A stretch of 64,000 nucleotides of DNA from Pseudomonadales bacterium (GTDB taxonomy: Bacteria > Pseudomonadota > Gammaproteobacteria > Pseudomonadales > UBA5518): positions 124,001-188,000 of the forward strand of contig JAJVIG010000005.1 of NCBI GenBank assembly GCA_022072145.1, in the 5' to 3' direction. How positions within the stretch are numbered: the stretch's first letter is position 1; each line of letters opens with the position of its first letter. Below, piece after piece: positions 17,611-28,740 of the stretch. The notes beneath the pieces were generated by a model that saw only the letters and a program-made list of their open reading frames with translations, was not told the origin of the DNA and ran no database searches. The position numbers and the translations under genes were made by a program.

Positions 17611-19341
17611 TCACGGCTCGGCGCGAGCGCTCGCCGGTCCTGTCGAATCCGGGTCGAAGCGCTGCAGGATGTGCCGGGTGATCCCCTTGGCCAGCTCTTC
17701 CTCGCCGAAGAACACGGTGCCGATCGCTTCCTTGCGCAACAGCACGGACTCGTCCTCGCTGTGCGTGCGCAGCACGACCTCGATATCCGGGTTGAGGGTC
17801 CTGGCGATCTCGACCATCTGCCGGAATCCCAGCGGATCGGGTGTTGCCACGACGAGCATGGCCGCTTCCACGATATGCGCCTGGATCAGCACTTCGGGGT
17901 CGGCGGCATTGCCCGAGACGGCGGCCATGCCCTGCTTGCGCAGATCCTCCACCAGGTCACGATTGCGTTCGGCGACCACGAACGGGATCGCGCGCACCCG
18001 CAACGCGTCGGCAATTCGCTTGCCGACCCTGCCGTAGCCGACCAGCACGACCTGCCCCTCCAGGTACCGGCGATCCGTGCTCATCGGGAGCATGGCGAAC
18101 GGATCGCTGCGCTGGTCCAGCGTTCGGGCCAGCCGGGATCGCCGCAGGGCCCAGCGTCGCAGCGGCTCGTTGGCGGCGAACAGCAACGGGTTCAGCGCAA
18201 TGGACAGCAGCGCACCGGCCAGCACCAGGTTCATGCCTTCCGGCTCCAGCAGGCCCAGGGAAAGACCCAGCCCGGCCAGGATGAACGAGAACTCGCCGAT
18301 CTGCGCCAGGCTCGCGGAAACCGTCAACGCGGTGTTGAGCGGGTAGCGGAATGCCAGGATCAGGAGGAAGGCCGCGATCGACTTCCCGACGACGATGATC
18401 GCAAGGACCTGCAGCACGTGCCAGGGTTCGTCCAGCAGCACCGCCGGATCGAACAGCATCCCCACCGAGACGAAGAAGAGCACGGAGAACGCATCGCGCA
18501 GCGGCAGGGATTCCTCGGCCGCGCGGTGACTGAACTCGGATTCGCGCATCACCATGCCGGCGAAGAAGGCGCCCAGCGCGAACGACACGCTGAAGAGCTG
18601 CGCGGCACCGTAGGCAATGCTTATGGCCGCCGCGATGACCGCCAGCGTGAACAGTTCCCGCGAACCTGTGCGCGCGACCTGCCACAGCATCCACGGCAGT
18701 ATGCGCCGACCGGCAATGAGCATCACGGCGAGGAAGGCGGAAACCTGCAGCAACGTCTGCCCGATCGTGATCCACAGCGGACGGGATGCCTGCGCGTGGG
18801 CGTCGACGTCTGCACCCAGGACGCCGGCCAGCGGCGGCAGCAGCACCAGCATCAACACCGTGGCCAGGTCTTCGACGACCAGCCAGCCGACGGCGATACG
18901 GCCATTCATGGTGTCGAGCGCGCCACGGCTTTCGAGCGCCCTGAGCAGCACCACCGTGCTGGCGCACGACAGCGACAGGCCGAAGATCAGGGCGCCGCCC
19001 CAGTCCCATCCCCACCACGACGCCACGCTCATGCCGAGCAGGGTGGCCATTCCCATCTGCACCACCGCGCCCGGCACCGCGATCCGGCGGACCGCGAGCA
19101 GGTCGTCGATCGAAAAGTGCAGTCCGACGCCGAACATCAGGAGCATCACGCCGATCTCCGACAGCTGGGAGGCGAGCTGCATGTCGGCGACGAATCCCGG
19201 CGTGGCCGGTCCGATGATGATCCCGGCGACCAGGTAGCCGACGAGCGCCGGGATCCGGATCCGCTGCGCGACGAAACCGAGGATCAGCGCGATGCCGAAA
19301 CCGGTTGCCAGCGTGGTGATCAGCGGGATGTCGTGCTCCAT
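17611..19341 (-). CDS. Kef/YbaL-type monovalent cation:proton antiporter (CPA2) with RCK domain
   Basis: Inner-membrane K+/H+ or Na+/H+ exchanger of the CPA2 family, 576 residues. About 12 membrane segments (residues 5-390) include the family blocks RIPALVGYLVAGIIIGP, LLMFGVGLHFS and GLSLSCASTVVLLRALE. A cytosolic RCK/TrkA-N domain follows (about 415-535) with the nucleotide motif VGYGRVGKRIADAL. The architecture matches YbaL/KefC, without an obvious ancillary KefF/KefG gene nearby. Nucleotide-gated efflux would be closed or opened by NAD(H) or another ligand. The gene lies on the same strand as glgP, 43 bases downstream of its stop, so it may be carried on the glgBAP transcript. Confidence 0.92.
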   Translation of the reverse strand: MEHDIPLITTLATGFGIALILGFVAQRIRIPALVGYLVAGIIIGPATPGFVADMQLASQLSEIGVMLLMFGVGLHFSIDDLLAVRRIAVPGAVVQMGMATLLGMSVASWWGWDWGGALIFGLSLSCASTVVLLRALESRGALDTMNGRIAVGWLVVEDLATVLMLVLLPPLAGVLGADVDAHAQASRPLWITIGQTLLQVSAFLAVMLIAGRRILPWMLWQVARTGSRELFTLAVIAAAISIAYGAAQLFSVSFALGAFFAGMVMRESEFSHRAAEESLPLRDAFSVLFFVSVGMLFDPAVLLDEPWHVLQVLAIIVVGKSIAAFLLILAFRYPLNTALTVSASLAQIGEFSFILAGLGLSLGLLEPEGMNLVLAGALLSIALNPLLFAANEPLRRWALRRSRLARTLDQRSDPFAMLPMSTDRRYLEGQVVLVGYGRVGKRIADALRVRAIPFVVAERNRDLVEDLRKQGMAAVSGNAADPEVLIQAHIVEAAMLVVATPDPLGFRQMVEIARTLNPDIEVVLRTHSEDESVLLRKEAIGTVFFGEEELAKGITRHILQRFDPDSTGPASARAEP

Positions 19342-19384
19342 GATCGGGTCCGTGAAATGGCGCCGGGGCGACGGGGTGCCCGCG

Positions 19385-21931
19385 CTACAGCCAGATCATC
19401 AGGCCGAGCTCGAAGCGGTGACTGAGCAGCGGGTGGTAGGGGTAGGCGCGGATGCGCATCTCCTGCAGTCCGGCGTTCAGGGCGTGGAAATCGGCCGCGA
19501 ACACACGTTCCTCGCCGCCTTCGGGCACGGCCTCGAGCTGCACGCGCTGCGGACTCGTCTCGTCGGACTGGGGCGACGGATCGATCAGGCATTCGACCAC
19601 GACGTCCGATGGCTGCAGGCCGTTCAGCAGCAGCCGCACACGCAGCGGCACGGTCTGGTCGTGGTGCACGGCGCCCGGCGGTTCGTTGGCGAGCGTGATG
19701 CGCACGCCCGCCCAGCACGAGCGCACGCGACGCTTCCAGGCGGCGAGTTCGCGCGCACCGGCCGCGCTGTCGGCCGACAGCCGGCGGTGTTGCTCGCGCG
19801 CCGGACAGTACAGCCGCGTGATGTAGTCCATCACCATGCGTCGCGAGTTGAAGCGCGGGATGATCGATTTCATCGAGGCTTTCGCCATCTTCACCCAGCC
19901 GCGCGAGTAGCCGTGGCCGTCGCGCGCGAAATACAGCGGCAGCACCTCGTGCTCGAGCAGGTCGAGCAGGTCCTTGCCTTCGTCGCGGTTGCGCTGCTCG
20001 AGGTCGAGCCGCGGGTCGCGCGGGGCGATTCCCCAGCCGTTCTCGCCGTTGAAGCCCTCGCCCCACCAGCCGTCCATCACGCTGAGGTTGATCACACCGT
20101 TGATCGCGGCCTTCTGGCCCGAGGTGCCGCTTGCCTCGAGCGGATATTCCGGGGTGTTCAGCCACAGGTCGACGCCGGAGACCAGTTGCCGCGCGAGGCG
20201 GATGTCGTAGCCCTCGAGCAGGATGATGCGGCCCTGGAACTCGGGGCGGTGCGCGAACTCGTGGATGACCTTGATCAGGTGTTGCCCCGGCGCGTCGCTC
20301 GGGTGCGCCTTGCCGCCGAACACGATCACGGTCGGGCGTTCCGGATCGTTGAGGATGCGCGCCAGGCGCGCCGGATCGGAGAACAGCAGCGTGGCGCGCT
20401 TGTAGGTCGCGAAGCGTCGCGCGAAACCGACCACCAGCGTGTCGGCCTCGGGGCGTGCGATCAGGCGGGTGACGCGCGCGATGGTGGCCTCGCTCTCGCC
20501 GTTGCGCCGGTACTGGAGCTCGACGCGCCGCGTGAGATCCTGCAGCAGCCATTCCTTGAGCTGCTTGCGAACGCTCCAGAACTGGTAGTCGGGGATCTGG
20601 TCGATGCGCTCCCAGTACTCGGGATTCGACAGCTCGGCATGCCACTCGTCGAAACGCATCTCGAACAGGTTGAACCATTCGTTGGCGAGGAAGGTCGGCA
20701 CGTGCACGCCGTTGGTGACGTAGGTCATCGGGTTCTCGTCGGGCGGGACCTGTGGCCAGACGGCCTGCTCCATCACCGAGGCGACGCCCCCGTGGATGCG
20801 CGAGACGCCGTTGTGGAAGCGCGATCCCTGCAGCGCCAGCGTGGTCATGTTGAAGCTGCCGTTGGGCGCAGGCAGGCTGCCGAGCGCCATCAGTTCCGGC
20901 ATGCCCACGCCGAGGCTGGTGGCGAAATCACGGAAGTAGGTCTCGAACAGCCCCGCGTCGAAGATGTCGTGCCCGGCCGGTACCGGCGTGTGCGTGGTGA
21001 ACACGGTGCCGGCGGCGACGATCTCCAGCGCCTCGGCGAGCGTGAGCCCCTCCTGCACGTACTCGCGACAACGCTCGAGGACCAGAAACGCCGCGTGGCC
21101 CTCGTTGATGTGCCACGCGGTGGGGCGCAGCCCCATGCGCCGCAGCGCGCGCGTGCCGCCGATGCCGAGCACGATCTCCTGCTCGATGCGCATTTCGCGC
21201 CCGCCGCCGTAGAGCTGGCGCGTGATGCGGCGATCCGCCTCGGTGTTCTCCGGCAGGTCGGTGTCGAGCAGGAACAGGCGGATGTGGCCGACGCGCGCCT
21301 CCCAGACGTGCACCGCGACCGTGCGGCCCGGAAGATCGAGATCGATGCGCAGGCGTTCGTCGCCGATCAGCGCCGGTCGGATCGGCAGGTCGTTGAAGTC
21401 GGAGGGCACGATCTGCGAGATCTGGTTGCCGTGCCCGTCGATGGTCTGCGTGAAGTAGCCGTTGTGGTAGAGCAGGCCCACGCCCACGAAAGGAATCCCG
21501 AGGTCGCTGGCGGCCTTGCAGTGGTCCCCGGCCAGGATGCCGAGGCCGCCGGAGTAGATCGGGAAGCTCTCGTGCAGGCCGAACTCGGCGCAGAAGTACG
21601 CGACGAGGTCTTCGTCGGCGTCGAGGAAGTGCTCGCACTCGGGGCGCATCTCGCGCTCCATGTACGCATCGTAGCTGCTGAGCACCCGCCGGTATTCCTC
21701 GAGATAGGTGCGGTCCTCGACGGCCTCGTCGAGGATCTGCTGCGAGACCCGGCGCAGGAACACGCGCGGGTTGGCGCCGCAGGCGTTCCACAGCGTGCGG
21801 TCGAGGCGCGCGAACAGCGCGCGCACGCGGCGGTCCCACGAGTAGACGAGGTTGTTCGCGAGTTCGTCGAGGCGCGCGAGTTCCGGCGGCAGGCGCGGCT
21901 GGACCTCGAGGGAGAAGCGGGTGCCCGGCAT
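19385..21931 (-). CDS. glgP: Alpha-glucan phosphorylase (DUF3417-containing type)
   Basis: Releases glucose-1-phosphate from glycogen or maltodextrin ends with phosphate and PLP. The 848 residues follow the alpha-glucan phosphorylase branch with an N-terminal DUF3417 domain (residues about 15-110, ELARLDELANNLVYSWDRR), not the shorter E. coli GlgP/MalP layout. The PLP-binding lysine is K607 in EASGTSGQKAAINGV. The usual family has Met at the residue before that Lys and here it is Gln. ILAGDHCKAASDLGIP and WHINEGHAAFL are other family blocks. The ATG at 21929-21931 gives a normal N-terminus. Order glgB-glgA-glgP on one strand: synthesis and breakdown are co-transcribed. Confidence 0.95.
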   Translation of the reverse strand: MPGTRFSLEVQPRLPPELARLDELANNLVYSWDRRVRALFARLDRTLWNACGANPRVFLRRVSQQILDEAVEDRTYLEEYRRVLSSYDAYMEREMRPECEHFLDADEDLVAYFCAEFGLHESFPIYSGGLGILAGDHCKAASDLGIPFVGVGLLYHNGYFTQTIDGHGNQISQIVPSDFNDLPIRPALIGDERLRIDLDLPGRTVAVHVWEARVGHIRLFLLDTDLPENTEADRRITRQLYGGGREMRIEQEIVLGIGGTRALRRMGLRPTAWHINEGHAAFLVLERCREYVQEGLTLAEALEIVAAGTVFTTHTPVPAGHDIFDAGLFETYFRDFATSLGVGMPELMALGSLPAPNGSFNMTTLALQGSRFHNGVSRIHGGVASVMEQAVWPQVPPDENPMTYVTNGVHVPTFLANEWFNLFEMRFDEWHAELSNPEYWERIDQIPDYQFWSVRKQLKEWLLQDLTRRVELQYRRNGESEATIARVTRLIARPEADTLVVGFARRFATYKRATLLFSDPARLARILNDPERPTVIVFGGKAHPSDAPGQHLIKVIHEFAHRPEFQGRIILLEGYDIRLARQLVSGVDLWLNTPEYPLEASGTSGQKAAINGVINLSVMDGWWGEGFNGENGWGIAPRDPRLDLEQRNRDEGKDLLDLLEHEVLPLYFARDGHGYSRGWVKMAKASMKSIIPRFNSRRMVMDYITRLYCPAREQHRRLSADSAAGARELAAWKRRVRSCWAGVRITLANEPPGAVHHDQTVPLRVRLLLNGLQPSDVVVECLIDPSPQSDETSPQRVQLEAVPEGGEERVFAADFHALNAGLQEMRIRAYPYHPLLSHRFELGLMIWL

Positions 21932-21975
21932 GGCTGGATCGTGCTCCGTGGTCGGGCCCGGAGTATAACGAAAAA

Positions 21976-23436
21976 TCAGGCGGCGGCTGTGTCGGCCAGC
22001 GCGCTCGCGTACAACTGTTCGTAGGCGCGTGCGCTGCGCCGCCACGACAGGTCAGCGCGCATGCCGCTGAGTTGCAGCCGCCGCCAGGCCTCGGGGTCGG
22101 CGTGCAGCGCGAGCGCGCGGCGTGCCGCCGCCAGCAGCGCCTCCGGCGTGTCGGTGAGGAAGTGGAAGCCGTTCGCGCTGCCGTCGGCGAGCGCCTCGGG
22201 TGTGGCGTCGACCACGGTGTCGGCCAGTCCGCCCACCGCGTGCACCACCGGCACCGTGCCGTAGCGCAGGCTGTACATCTGGTTCAGTCCGCAGGGTTCG
22301 AAGCGCGAGGGCATCAGGAACACGTCCGCACCGGCCTCGATGCGGTGCGCCAGCGCTTCGTCGTAACCGGCGCGGAACGCGATGCGCCCCGGGTGCGCCT
22401 GCGCCAGCGCCGCGAGTGCGTCCTCGCTGGCTGTCTCGCCGCTGCCGAGGATCGCGGCCTGGGCGGGGTGGCGCACCAGTTCCGGCAGCGCGGCCAGCAG
22501 CAGGTCGATGCCTTTCTGCTCGACCAGGCGGCCGATGAACGCGAACAGCGGGGTCCCCTCGTCCGACGCCAGCCCCAGTTCCTGCTGCAGCGCACGCTTG
22601 TTGGCGCTCTTGCGGCCCAGTGTCGTGGTGCCGTAGCGCTGCGCGAGCGCGGCATCGCGCGCGGGGTTCCATTCGCGGTCGTCGATGCCGTTCAGGATGC
22701 CGTTCAGCACCGCCGCGCGGTGGCGCAGCAGCCCGTCGAGGCCGTACCCGAACGCCGGCTGCTGGATCTCGCTCGCATAGCGGGGACTGACCGTGTTCAC
22801 GCGGTCGGCGAACACGATGCCGGCCTTGATGAAGCTCAGCATGCCGTGGAATTCGAGCGCATCCGGATGCCAGTACCGCGCCGGCAGCGCCAAGCGCTGC
22901 AGCGTGGCGGCCGGGAACAGGCCCTGGTAGGCGAGGTTGTGGATCGTGAACACCAGCGCGGGCCGCGGGCGCACGTCCTGCAGCAGCAGCGGCACCAGCG
23001 CGCTCTGCCAGTCGTTGCTGTGCACCACCTCGGGCCGCCAGCCGATACCGAGGCGGTCCTCGGCGAGCAGCGCGGCGGCGTGGCACAGCAGCGCGAAACG
23101 CTCGGCGTTGTCGGGGTAATCGTGGCCATCGGGGCCCTGGTACGGGTTGCCGGGACGGTCGAACAGCGGCGGGCAGTCGAGCAGCCAGACGCGGTTGCGC
23201 GCGCGCGGCAGCCGCGTCTGCAGCAGGCGCACGTGCTGCCCGTCGATGGTGTGCGTGGCGATCAGCCGCACGCCGAGCGCGCTCGCGGCGGCGAGCGCGT
23301 CGCGGTAGGCGGGCATCAGCAGCGTGACCTGGTGGCCCAGCGTCTGCAGCGCGCGCGGCAGGCTCGCGCTCACGTCCGCCAGCCCGCCGGTCTTGATCAG
23401 CGGGTGGATCTCGGAGCTGACGAACAGCACGCGCAT
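21976..23436 (-). CDS. glgA: Glycogen synthase (ADP-glucose:glucosyltransferase)
   Basis: Extends alpha-1,4-glucan from ADP-glucose; GT5 family, GT-B fold, 486 residues. The ADP-glucose site KTGGLADV is at residues 15-22; the C-terminal lobe has PSRFEPCGLNQMYSLRYGT, the retaining-transferase E/GLNQ block. The gene begins five bases after the glgB stop (25645-23441) and ends 45 bases before glgP's start, so it is the middle gene of a glgB-glgA-glgP operon. Confidence 0.96.
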   Translation of the reverse strand: MRVLFVSSEIHPLIKTGGLADVSASLPRALQTLGHQVTLLMPAYRDALAAASALGVRLIATHTIDGQHVRLLQTRLPRARNRVWLLDCPPLFDRPGNPYQGPDGHDYPDNAERFALLCHAAALLAEDRLGIGWRPEVVHSNDWQSALVPLLLQDVRPRPALVFTIHNLAYQGLFPAATLQRLALPARYWHPDALEFHGMLSFIKAGIVFADRVNTVSPRYASEIQQPAFGYGLDGLLRHRAAVLNGILNGIDDREWNPARDAALAQRYGTTTLGRKSANKRALQQELGLASDEGTPLFAFIGRLVEQKGIDLLLAALPELVRHPAQAAILGSGETASEDALAALAQAHPGRIAFRAGYDEALAHRIEAGADVFLMPSRFEPCGLNQMYSLRYGTVPVVHAVGGLADTVVDATPEALADGSANGFHFLTDTPEALLAAARRALALHADPEAWRRLQLSGMRADLSWRRSARAYEQLYASALADTAAA

Positions 23437-23440
23437 GGCT

Positions 23441-25645
23441 TCAGTCCCGCCACGGCGCCAGCACGATGCCGGCCAGCGGCGGCAGCGTGACGCTCAGCGT
23501 CCACGGGTGGCCCATCAGCGGCCCGGCCACCGCTTCGAGCGTGCTGGAGTTGCCCAGATCGCTGCCGGCGTAGTAGCGCGAGTCGCTGTTGAGCAGTTCG
23601 CGCCAGCGTCCGCCCTCCGGCACACCGATGCGGTAGCCGTGGCGCGGTACCGGCGTGAAATTGAGCACCACGATGCAGTAGTCGGGGCCATCGCGGCGCA
23701 GGTAGCTGATCACCGACTGGGTCGCGTCGTGGCAGTCGATCCACTCGAAGCCGCGCTGCTCGAAGCACGCGCCGTGCAACGCGCGTTGGTTGCGGTAGAG
23801 CAGGTTCAGGTCGCGCAGCAGCGTGAACACGCCGCGCTCGCGGTAACCCTCGAGCAGCTGCCAGTCGAGTGCGCGGTCGTGGTTCCACTCGGCGCGCTGC
23901 GCGAACTCGCTGCCCATGAACAGCAGCTTTGCGCCGGGATAGGTGTACTGGTACACGTAGAGCAGGCGCAGGTTGGCGAACTGCTGCCACTCGTCGCCGG
24001 GCATGCGCCCGATCAGCGAGCGCTTGCCGTGCACCACCTCGTCGTGCGAGAAGGGCAGCAGGAAGTTCTCGCTGAACGCGTACAGCAGCCCGAAGGTGAG
24101 GTCCTGGTGGTGGTAGTGGCGATGCACCGGGTCGTGCGCCAGGTAGCCCAGCGTGTCGTGCATCCAGCCCATGTTCCATTTCATCGAGAAGCCGAGCCCG
24201 CCCAGCCACACCGGCCGCGTCACCTGCGGCCAGGCGGTCGACTCCTCGGCGATCGTCAGCGTGCCCGGATGCTCGCCGTGGGTCATCTCGTTCAGTTCGC
24301 GCAGGAAGCGCATCGCGTCGAGGTTCTCGCGACCGCCGTGCTCGTTCGGCGTCCAGTCGCCGGGCTGGCGCGAATAGTCCAGGTACAGCATCGAGGCCAC
24401 GGCGTCCACGCGCAGGCCGTCGATGTGGAACTCCTCGAGCCAGCAGTTCGCGCTCGCGAGCAGGAAGTTGCGCACCTCGTTGCGGCCGAAGTCGAAGATC
24501 AGCGTGCCCCAGTCGCGGTGCTCGCCGCGCTTCGGGTCGGCGTGCTCGTAGAGCGTGGACCCGTCGAAGCGTGCCAGCGCGTGCTGGTCGCGCGGGAAGT
24601 GCGCCGGCACCCAGTCGAGCAGCACGCCGATGCCGTGGCGGTGGCAGTGGTCGACGAAGTAGCGGAAGTCGTCGGGCGTGCCGAAGCGGCTGCTCGGCGC
24701 GAAGTAACCGGTAGCCTGGTAGCCCCAGGAGCCGTCCAGCGGATGCTCGGTCACCGGCATCAGCTCGATGTGCGTGAAGCCGAGCGCCAGCACGTGGTCG
24801 ACCACGCGGTGCGCGAGTTCGCGGTAATCGAGGAAATCGCCGTCCGCGTCGCGCTGCCACGAGCCCAGGTGGAGTTCGTAGATGCTGAGCGGCGCGTGCT
24901 GCCAGTCGCGCTCGCGTCGCGCGCGCAGCCACGCCTCGTCGCCCCAGACGTGCGCGCCCGGCGCGCAGACGACCGACGCGGTGTGCGGCCGGCGTTCACA
25001 CTGGCGCGCGTACGGGTCGCTCTTCAGGTGCAGCGCACCGTCGTCGCGCGATCGCAGTTCGAACTTGTACAGCGCACCGGCCGCCACTTCGGGCACGAAC
25101 AGTTCCCACACGCCGCTGCCGCCGCGCACGCGCAACGGGTGGCAGCGGCCGTCCCAGTGGTTGAACTCGCCGACCACGCTGACGCGCTCGGCGTTCGGCG
25201 CCCAGGTCGCGAAGCGCGTACCGGCGATGCCGTCGACCACGCACGGATGCGCACCGAGCACGCGGTAGGCGTGCCGGTGGCGCCCCTCGCCGAACAGGTG
25301 CAGGTCGAGATCTCCGATCTGCAGCGCGAAACCGTAGGGGTCGATGTCGCAATGGATGCCGCCGCCGGCGTCGCGCCAGTGGATCGGGGGGTGCGGTGCC
25401 AGCGCGGTGACCTGCGGACCCTCGAGCAGGAACAGCCCGCTGCCGGCCACGCGCCGCGCCGCCAGGCGCTCCTCGCCCACCCACAACGCCACCGCCCACG
25501 GCCGCCACAGGCGCAGGGTATCGCCGTGGCGCCCGAGCAGGGCGAAGGGATCGTGGTGCCGGCACTGCAGCAGGCGCTGCACGTCGTCGCGCGCGAGCAA
25601 CGGGGCGTCCGGTCCGGTGTGATCCAGGTCAAGGCTGTGGTACAT
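23441..25645 (-). CDS. glgB: 1,4-alpha-glucan branching enzyme
   Basis: Makes alpha-1,6 branches in glycogen; GH13, 734 residues, E. coli-like long form. N-terminal N1 and CBM48 modules occupy about residues 1-230, followed by the TIM barrel. Catalytic nucleophile D414 ([10 protein letters not shown]) and acid E467 (TIAEES) are 53 residues apart, exactly as in E. coli GlgB (405/458). [10 protein letters not shown] supplies the third carboxylate. I chose the ATG at 25643-25645 because a sigma-70-like promoter sits at 25689-25717; the in-frame ATG at 25687 would lie inside or before its transcription start. First gene of the operon that diverges from glgC. Confidence 0.95.
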   Translation of the reverse strand: MYHSLDLDHTGPDAPLLARDDVQRLLQCRHHDPFALLGRHGDTLRLWRPWAVALWVGEERLAARRVAGSGLFLLEGPQVTALAPHPPIHWRDAGGGIHCDIDPYGFALQIGDLDLHLFGEGRHRHAYRVLGAHPCVVDGIAGTRFATWAPNAERVSVVGEFNHWDGRCHPLRVRGGSGVWELFVPEVAAGALYKFELRSRDDGALHLKSDPYARQCERRPHTASVVCAPGAHVWGDEAWLRARRERDWQHAPLSIYELHLGSWQRDADGDFLDYRELAHRVVDHVLALGFTHIELMPVTEHPLDGSWGYQATGYFAPSSRFGTPDDFRYFVDHCHRHGIGVLLDWVPAHFPRDQHALARFDGSTLYEHADPKRGEHRDWGTLIFDFGRNEVRNFLLASANCWLEEFHIDGLRVDAVASMLYLDYSRQPGDWTPNEHGGRENLDAMRFLRELNEMTHGEHPGTLTIAEESTAWPQVTRPVWLGGLGFSMKWNMGWMHDTLGYLAHDPVHRHYHHQDLTFGLLYAFSENFLLPFSHDEVVHGKRSLIGRMPGDEWQQFANLRLLYVYQYTYPGAKLLFMGSEFAQRAEWNHDRALDWQLLEGYRERGVFTLLRDLNLLYRNQRALHGACFEQRGFEWIDCHDATQSVISYLRRDGPDYCIVVLNFTPVPRHGYRIGVPEGGRWRELLNSDSRYYAGSDLGNSSTLEAVAGPLMGHPWTLSVTLPPLAGIVLAPWRD

Positions 25646-25688
25646 CGTGAAGGGTCGGATTGGTCTTGATCGGCGAACAGCTGTCATG

Positions 25689-25717
25689 ATTAGAAAGCAT
25701 TATGGTGACAGTTACAA
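25689..25717 (-). promoter_or_regulatory. Candidate sigma-70 promoter of the glgB-glgA-glgP operon
   Basis: On the minus strand: -35 TTGTAA (4 of 6), 17-base spacer, -10 TCTAAT (5 of 6). The expected transcript start is near 25682, about 37 bases before the glgB ATG. It lies in the short AT-richer divergent region between glgB and glgC. A forward TTGATC at 25666 may belong to the glgC promoter, but its -10 is not clear. Confidence 0.55.
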
Positions 25718-25763
25718 ACCAGGCCGGCCGCGTCGCGGCGGGCTCCGCCAGGGAGGTTGCTCG

Positions 25764-27029
25764 ATGAAGACCGCGCGTTCGGGCCGTTTCGTCAGCCGGC
25801 TGACACGCGACACGCTGGCGCTGATCCTCGCCGGCGGCCGCGGCTCGCGGCTGAAGCAGCTCACCGACTGGCGCGCCAAGCCCGCCGTGCCGTTCGGGGG
25901 CAAGTTCCGGATCATCGATTTCCCGCTCTCGAACTGCGTGAACTCCGGCATCCGGCGGGTCGGCGTGCTGACCCAGTACAAGTCGCACTCGCTGATCCGC
26001 CACATCCAGCACGGCTGGAGCTTCCTGCGCGCCGAGCTCGGCGAGTTCGTCGAGGTGCTGCCGGCGCAGCAGCGCATCGAGACCTCGTGGTACGAGGGCA
26101 CCGCGAACGCCGTGCTGCAGAACATCGACATCATTCGCCGCCACGCGCCGGAGTTCGTGCTCGTCCTGGCCGGTGACCACGTCTACAAGATGGACTACGG
26201 CAGCATGCTCGCCGCGCACGTGGAGAGCGGCGCCGACGTCACCGTGGGCTGCATCGACGTGCCGCTCGAGGAAGCGACCGCCTTCGGCGTGATGGCGGTC
26301 GACGCGGAATGGCGCATCACCGAGTTCGCCGAAAAGCCCGCGCATCCGCAACCGATGCCCGAGGACCCGACGCGCGCGCTGGCCTCGATGGGGATCTACG
26401 TGTTCAACACGCGGCTGCTGTTCGCGGAGCTCGAGCGCGATGCGGCGCTCGCGGAATCCACGCACGATTTCGGCCGCGACATCATCCCGGCGGTGATCCG
26501 CAAGCACACCGTCTACGCCTATCCGTTCCGCGACCCGCAGACCGGCTCGCACGGCTTCTGGCGCGACGTGGGGACGGTGGATTCGTTCTGGCAGGCGAAC
26601 ATGGAGCTGATCGGCATCACGCCGGAGCTGAACCTCTACGACGACGAATGGCCGATCTGGACCTACCAGCGGCAGGTGCCACCGGCGAAGTTCGTGTTCG
26701 ACGACGAAGGACGCCGCGGCATGGCCGTCGATTCGATGGTCTCCGGGGGTTGCATCGTCTCCGGCGCGCAGGTCACGCGCTCGCTGCTGTTCTCCGGCGT
26801 GCACGTGCACTCCTTCACGACGATCGAGGACTCGGTGATCTTTCCCGAGGTCGACGTCGCGCGCCACTGCCGCATCCGGCGCGCCGTGATCGACAAGGGC
26901 TGCGAGATCCCTTCCGGCACCGTGATCGGTTTCGATGCGGCCGAGGACGCGCGGCGGTTCCACGTGTCGCCGAAGGGCATCGTGCTGGTGACGCCGGAGA
27001 TGCTGGGCCAGGAGCTGCACCATGGCTGA
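25764..27029 (+). CDS. glgC: Glucose-1-phosphate adenylyltransferase (ADP-glucose pyrophosphorylase)
   Basis: Makes ADP-glucose from glucose-1-phosphate and ATP, the committed and normally allosteric step of glycogen synthesis. The 421 residues have the nucleotidyltransferase loop LAGGRGSRL (22-30), [19 protein letters not shown], a C-terminal left-handed beta-helix and the [11 protein letters not shown] and FAEKP blocks. The ATG at 25764 has GGGAGG seven bases upstream; an upstream frame from 25647 would cover the divergent promoter region. It overlaps the next gene by eight bases and starts the operon glgC-GH57-malQ. Confidence 0.96.
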   Translation: MKTARSGRFVSRLTRDTLALILAGGRGSRLKQLTDWRAKPAVPFGGKFRIIDFPLSNCVNSGIRRVGVLTQYKSHSLIRHIQHGWSFLRAELGEFVEVLPAQQRIETSWYEGTANAVLQNIDIIRRHAPEFVLVLAGDHVYKMDYGSMLAAHVESGADVTVGCIDVPLEEATAFGVMAVDAEWRITEFAEKPAHPQPMPEDPTRALASMGIYVFNTRLLFAELERDAALAESTHDFGRDIIPAVIRKHTVYAYPFRDPQTGSHGFWRDVGTVDSFWQANMELIGITPELNLYDDEWPIWTYQRQVPPAKFVFDDEGRRGMAVDSMVSGGCIVSGAQVTRSLLFSGVHVHSFTTIEDSVIFPEVDVARHCRIRRAVIDKGCEIPSGTVIGFDAAEDARRFHVSPKGIVLVTPEMLGQELHHG

Positions 27030-28740
27030 GCGCGAGCCGATGCCGGTGATCCTGTGCTGGCATATGCACCAGCCGGAATACCGCGACCTGCGCAACGGCC
27101 ACTACCAGTTCCCGTGGACCTACCTGCACGCGCTGAAGGACTACGTGGACATGGCCGCGCACCTCGAGGCGGAACCCGCCGCGCGCGCGGTGGTGAATTT
27201 CGCACCGGTGCTGCTGGAGCAGATCGCCGACTATGCGGAGCAGCTGGGCGCGCACCTCGCGAGCGGTGCGCCGGTCAGCGACCCGCTGCTCGCGGCGCTG
27301 GCCGAGCCGGCGCTGCCCGTGGGCGTCGAGGAGCGCGCCCATCTGGTCAAGCAGTGCCTGCGCGTCAATCGTCAGCGCGTGATCGATCGTTTCGCGGCCT
27401 TCGGGCGCCTGGCCGCGATCGCCGACTGGGTGGTGGCGAATCCGGACGCGCTGCGCTACGTGGACAACCAGTTCCTCGCCGATCTGCTGGTCTGGTACCA
27501 CCTCGGCTGGATCGCCGAGACCGAACGGCGCCGCGATGCGCGCGTGCAGCGGCTGCAGGACAAGGCGCACGGCTTCAGCGTGCACGACCGGCGCGAGCTG
27601 CTGGATGTACTGCGCGGGATGCTCGCCTCGGTGCTGCCGCGCTACCGCGCACTGGCCGAGGCGGGGCGCGTCGAGCTCGCGATGAGCCCGCACGCGCACC
27701 CGATCCTGCCGTTGCTGCTCGACCTCCGGGCCGGCCAGCAGACCGAACCCGAGGCGCCGCAGCCGGAGGTGGACGAGTACCCCGGCGGCGCGGAGCGGGC
27801 ACGCTGGCACCTGCGCCACGGGCGCGAGGCGTTCCGACGCCATCTGGGGGTGGAGGCGCACGGCTGCTGGCCGTCGGAGGGCGCGCTCAGTGTACCGGCG
27901 CTGGCGGCGATCGCCGACGAGGGTTTCCAATGGGTCGCGAGCGGCGGGAGCGTGCTGGCCAACAGCCGCGGTACCGACGAGCCGCAGCACGGTGCGCACG
28001 GGCCGTGCCGGCATCGCGTCTATCGCGTCGCGGACATCGGGGTGGACTGCTTTTTCCGCGACGACGGGCTGTCGGACCTGATCGGGTTCACGTATTCGGG
28101 CTGGCACGCGGACGACGCGGTGGCCAACTTCGTGCACCATCTGGAGAACATCGCGGCCGGTTGCGCCAGCCCCGGCGAGTGCGCGATCTCGATCGTGCTC
28201 GACGGCGAGAACGCCTGGGAATACTACCCGGAGAACGGGTTCCATTTCCTCGAGGCGTTGTATCGTCGGCTGGCGCGCCACGAGCAGCTGCGTCTCGATA
28301 CCTTCAGCGGATTTCGCGCGCGCTGCGGTGCGCGTGCGCAACTCCCCGGGCTGAAGGCCGGCAGCTGGGTCTACGGAACGCTGTCGACGTGGATCGGCAG
28401 CCCCGACAAGAACCGGGGCTGGGAAATGCTGGTCGACGCCAAGCGCGCCTACGACGAGGCGGTTGCGGCGGGCCGGCTGGCGCCGGAGCTGCGCGAGCGC
28501 GCGACGCAGCAGCTCGCGGTCTGCGAGGGCTCGGACTGGTTCTGGTGGTTCGGCGACTACAACCCCGGGCAGTCGGTGAGCGATTTCGAACGCCTGTACC
28601 GGCTGCACCTCGGCAACCTGTACCGGTTGCTCGGCGTCGAACCACCCGGCTACCTGTCCGACGTGTTCACGCGCGGAGGCGGCGACCCCGCGCTGGGCGG
28701 CGTGATGCGCAGCGCCGCGGCGCCGGGCGGCGCTGCGTGA
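27022..28740 (+). CDS. Glycoside hydrolase family 57 protein (amylopullulanase-like group)
   Basis: Cytoplasmic GH57 alpha-glucan-active enzyme, 572 residues, no signal peptide. Conserved regions are visible: CWHMHQPEY (12-20), [10 protein letters not shown] with the likely nucleophile E286, [13 protein letters not shown] (344-356) holding the acid/base Asp, and [13 protein letters not shown] (394-406). This set resembles the amylopullulanase/GH57 proteins found in bacterial glycogen loci and not the GH57 branching enzyme group. A role in debranching or trimming of glycogen is likely, since no glgX is present. It overlaps glgC by 8 bp and malQ by 4 bp (GTGA), so the three proteins are made in coupled fashion. 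Confidence 0.9.
   Translation: MAEREPMPVILCWHMHQPEYRDLRNGHYQFPWTYLHALKDYVDMAAHLEAEPAARAVVNFAPVLLEQIADYAEQLGAHLASGAPVSDPLLAALAEPALPVGVEERAHLVKQCLRVNRQRVIDRFAAFGRLAAIADWVVANPDALRYVDNQFLADLLVWYHLGWIAETERRRDARVQRLQDKAHGFSVHDRRELLDVLRGMLASVLPRYRALAEAGRVELAMSPHAHPILPLLLDLRAGQQTEPEAPQPEVDEYPGGAERARWHLRHGREAFRRHLGVEAHGCWPSEGALSVPALAAIADEGFQWVASGGSVLANSRGTDEPQHGAHGPCRHRVYRVADIGVDCFFRDDGLSDLIGFTYSGWHADDAVANFVHHLENIAAGCASPGECAISIVLDGENAWEYYPENGFHFLEALYRRLARHEQLRLDTFSGFRARCGARAQLPGLKAGSWVYGTLSTWIGSPDKNRGWEMLVDAKRAYDEAVAAGRLAPELRERATQQLAVCEGSDWFWWFGDYNPGQSVSDFERLYRLHLGNLYRLLGVEPPGYLSDVFTRGGGDPALGGVMRSAAAPGGAA

Noticed and set aside
17338-19425. 695-codon plus-strand open frame
   Set aside because: Antisense to the Kef-type antiporter, which has clear membrane and RCK motifs on the other strand.
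25646-25687. Longer glgB starting at ATG 25687
   Set aside because: The extra 14 residues do not resemble GlgB and the codon would lie at or before the predicted transcript start of the promoter at 25689-25717.
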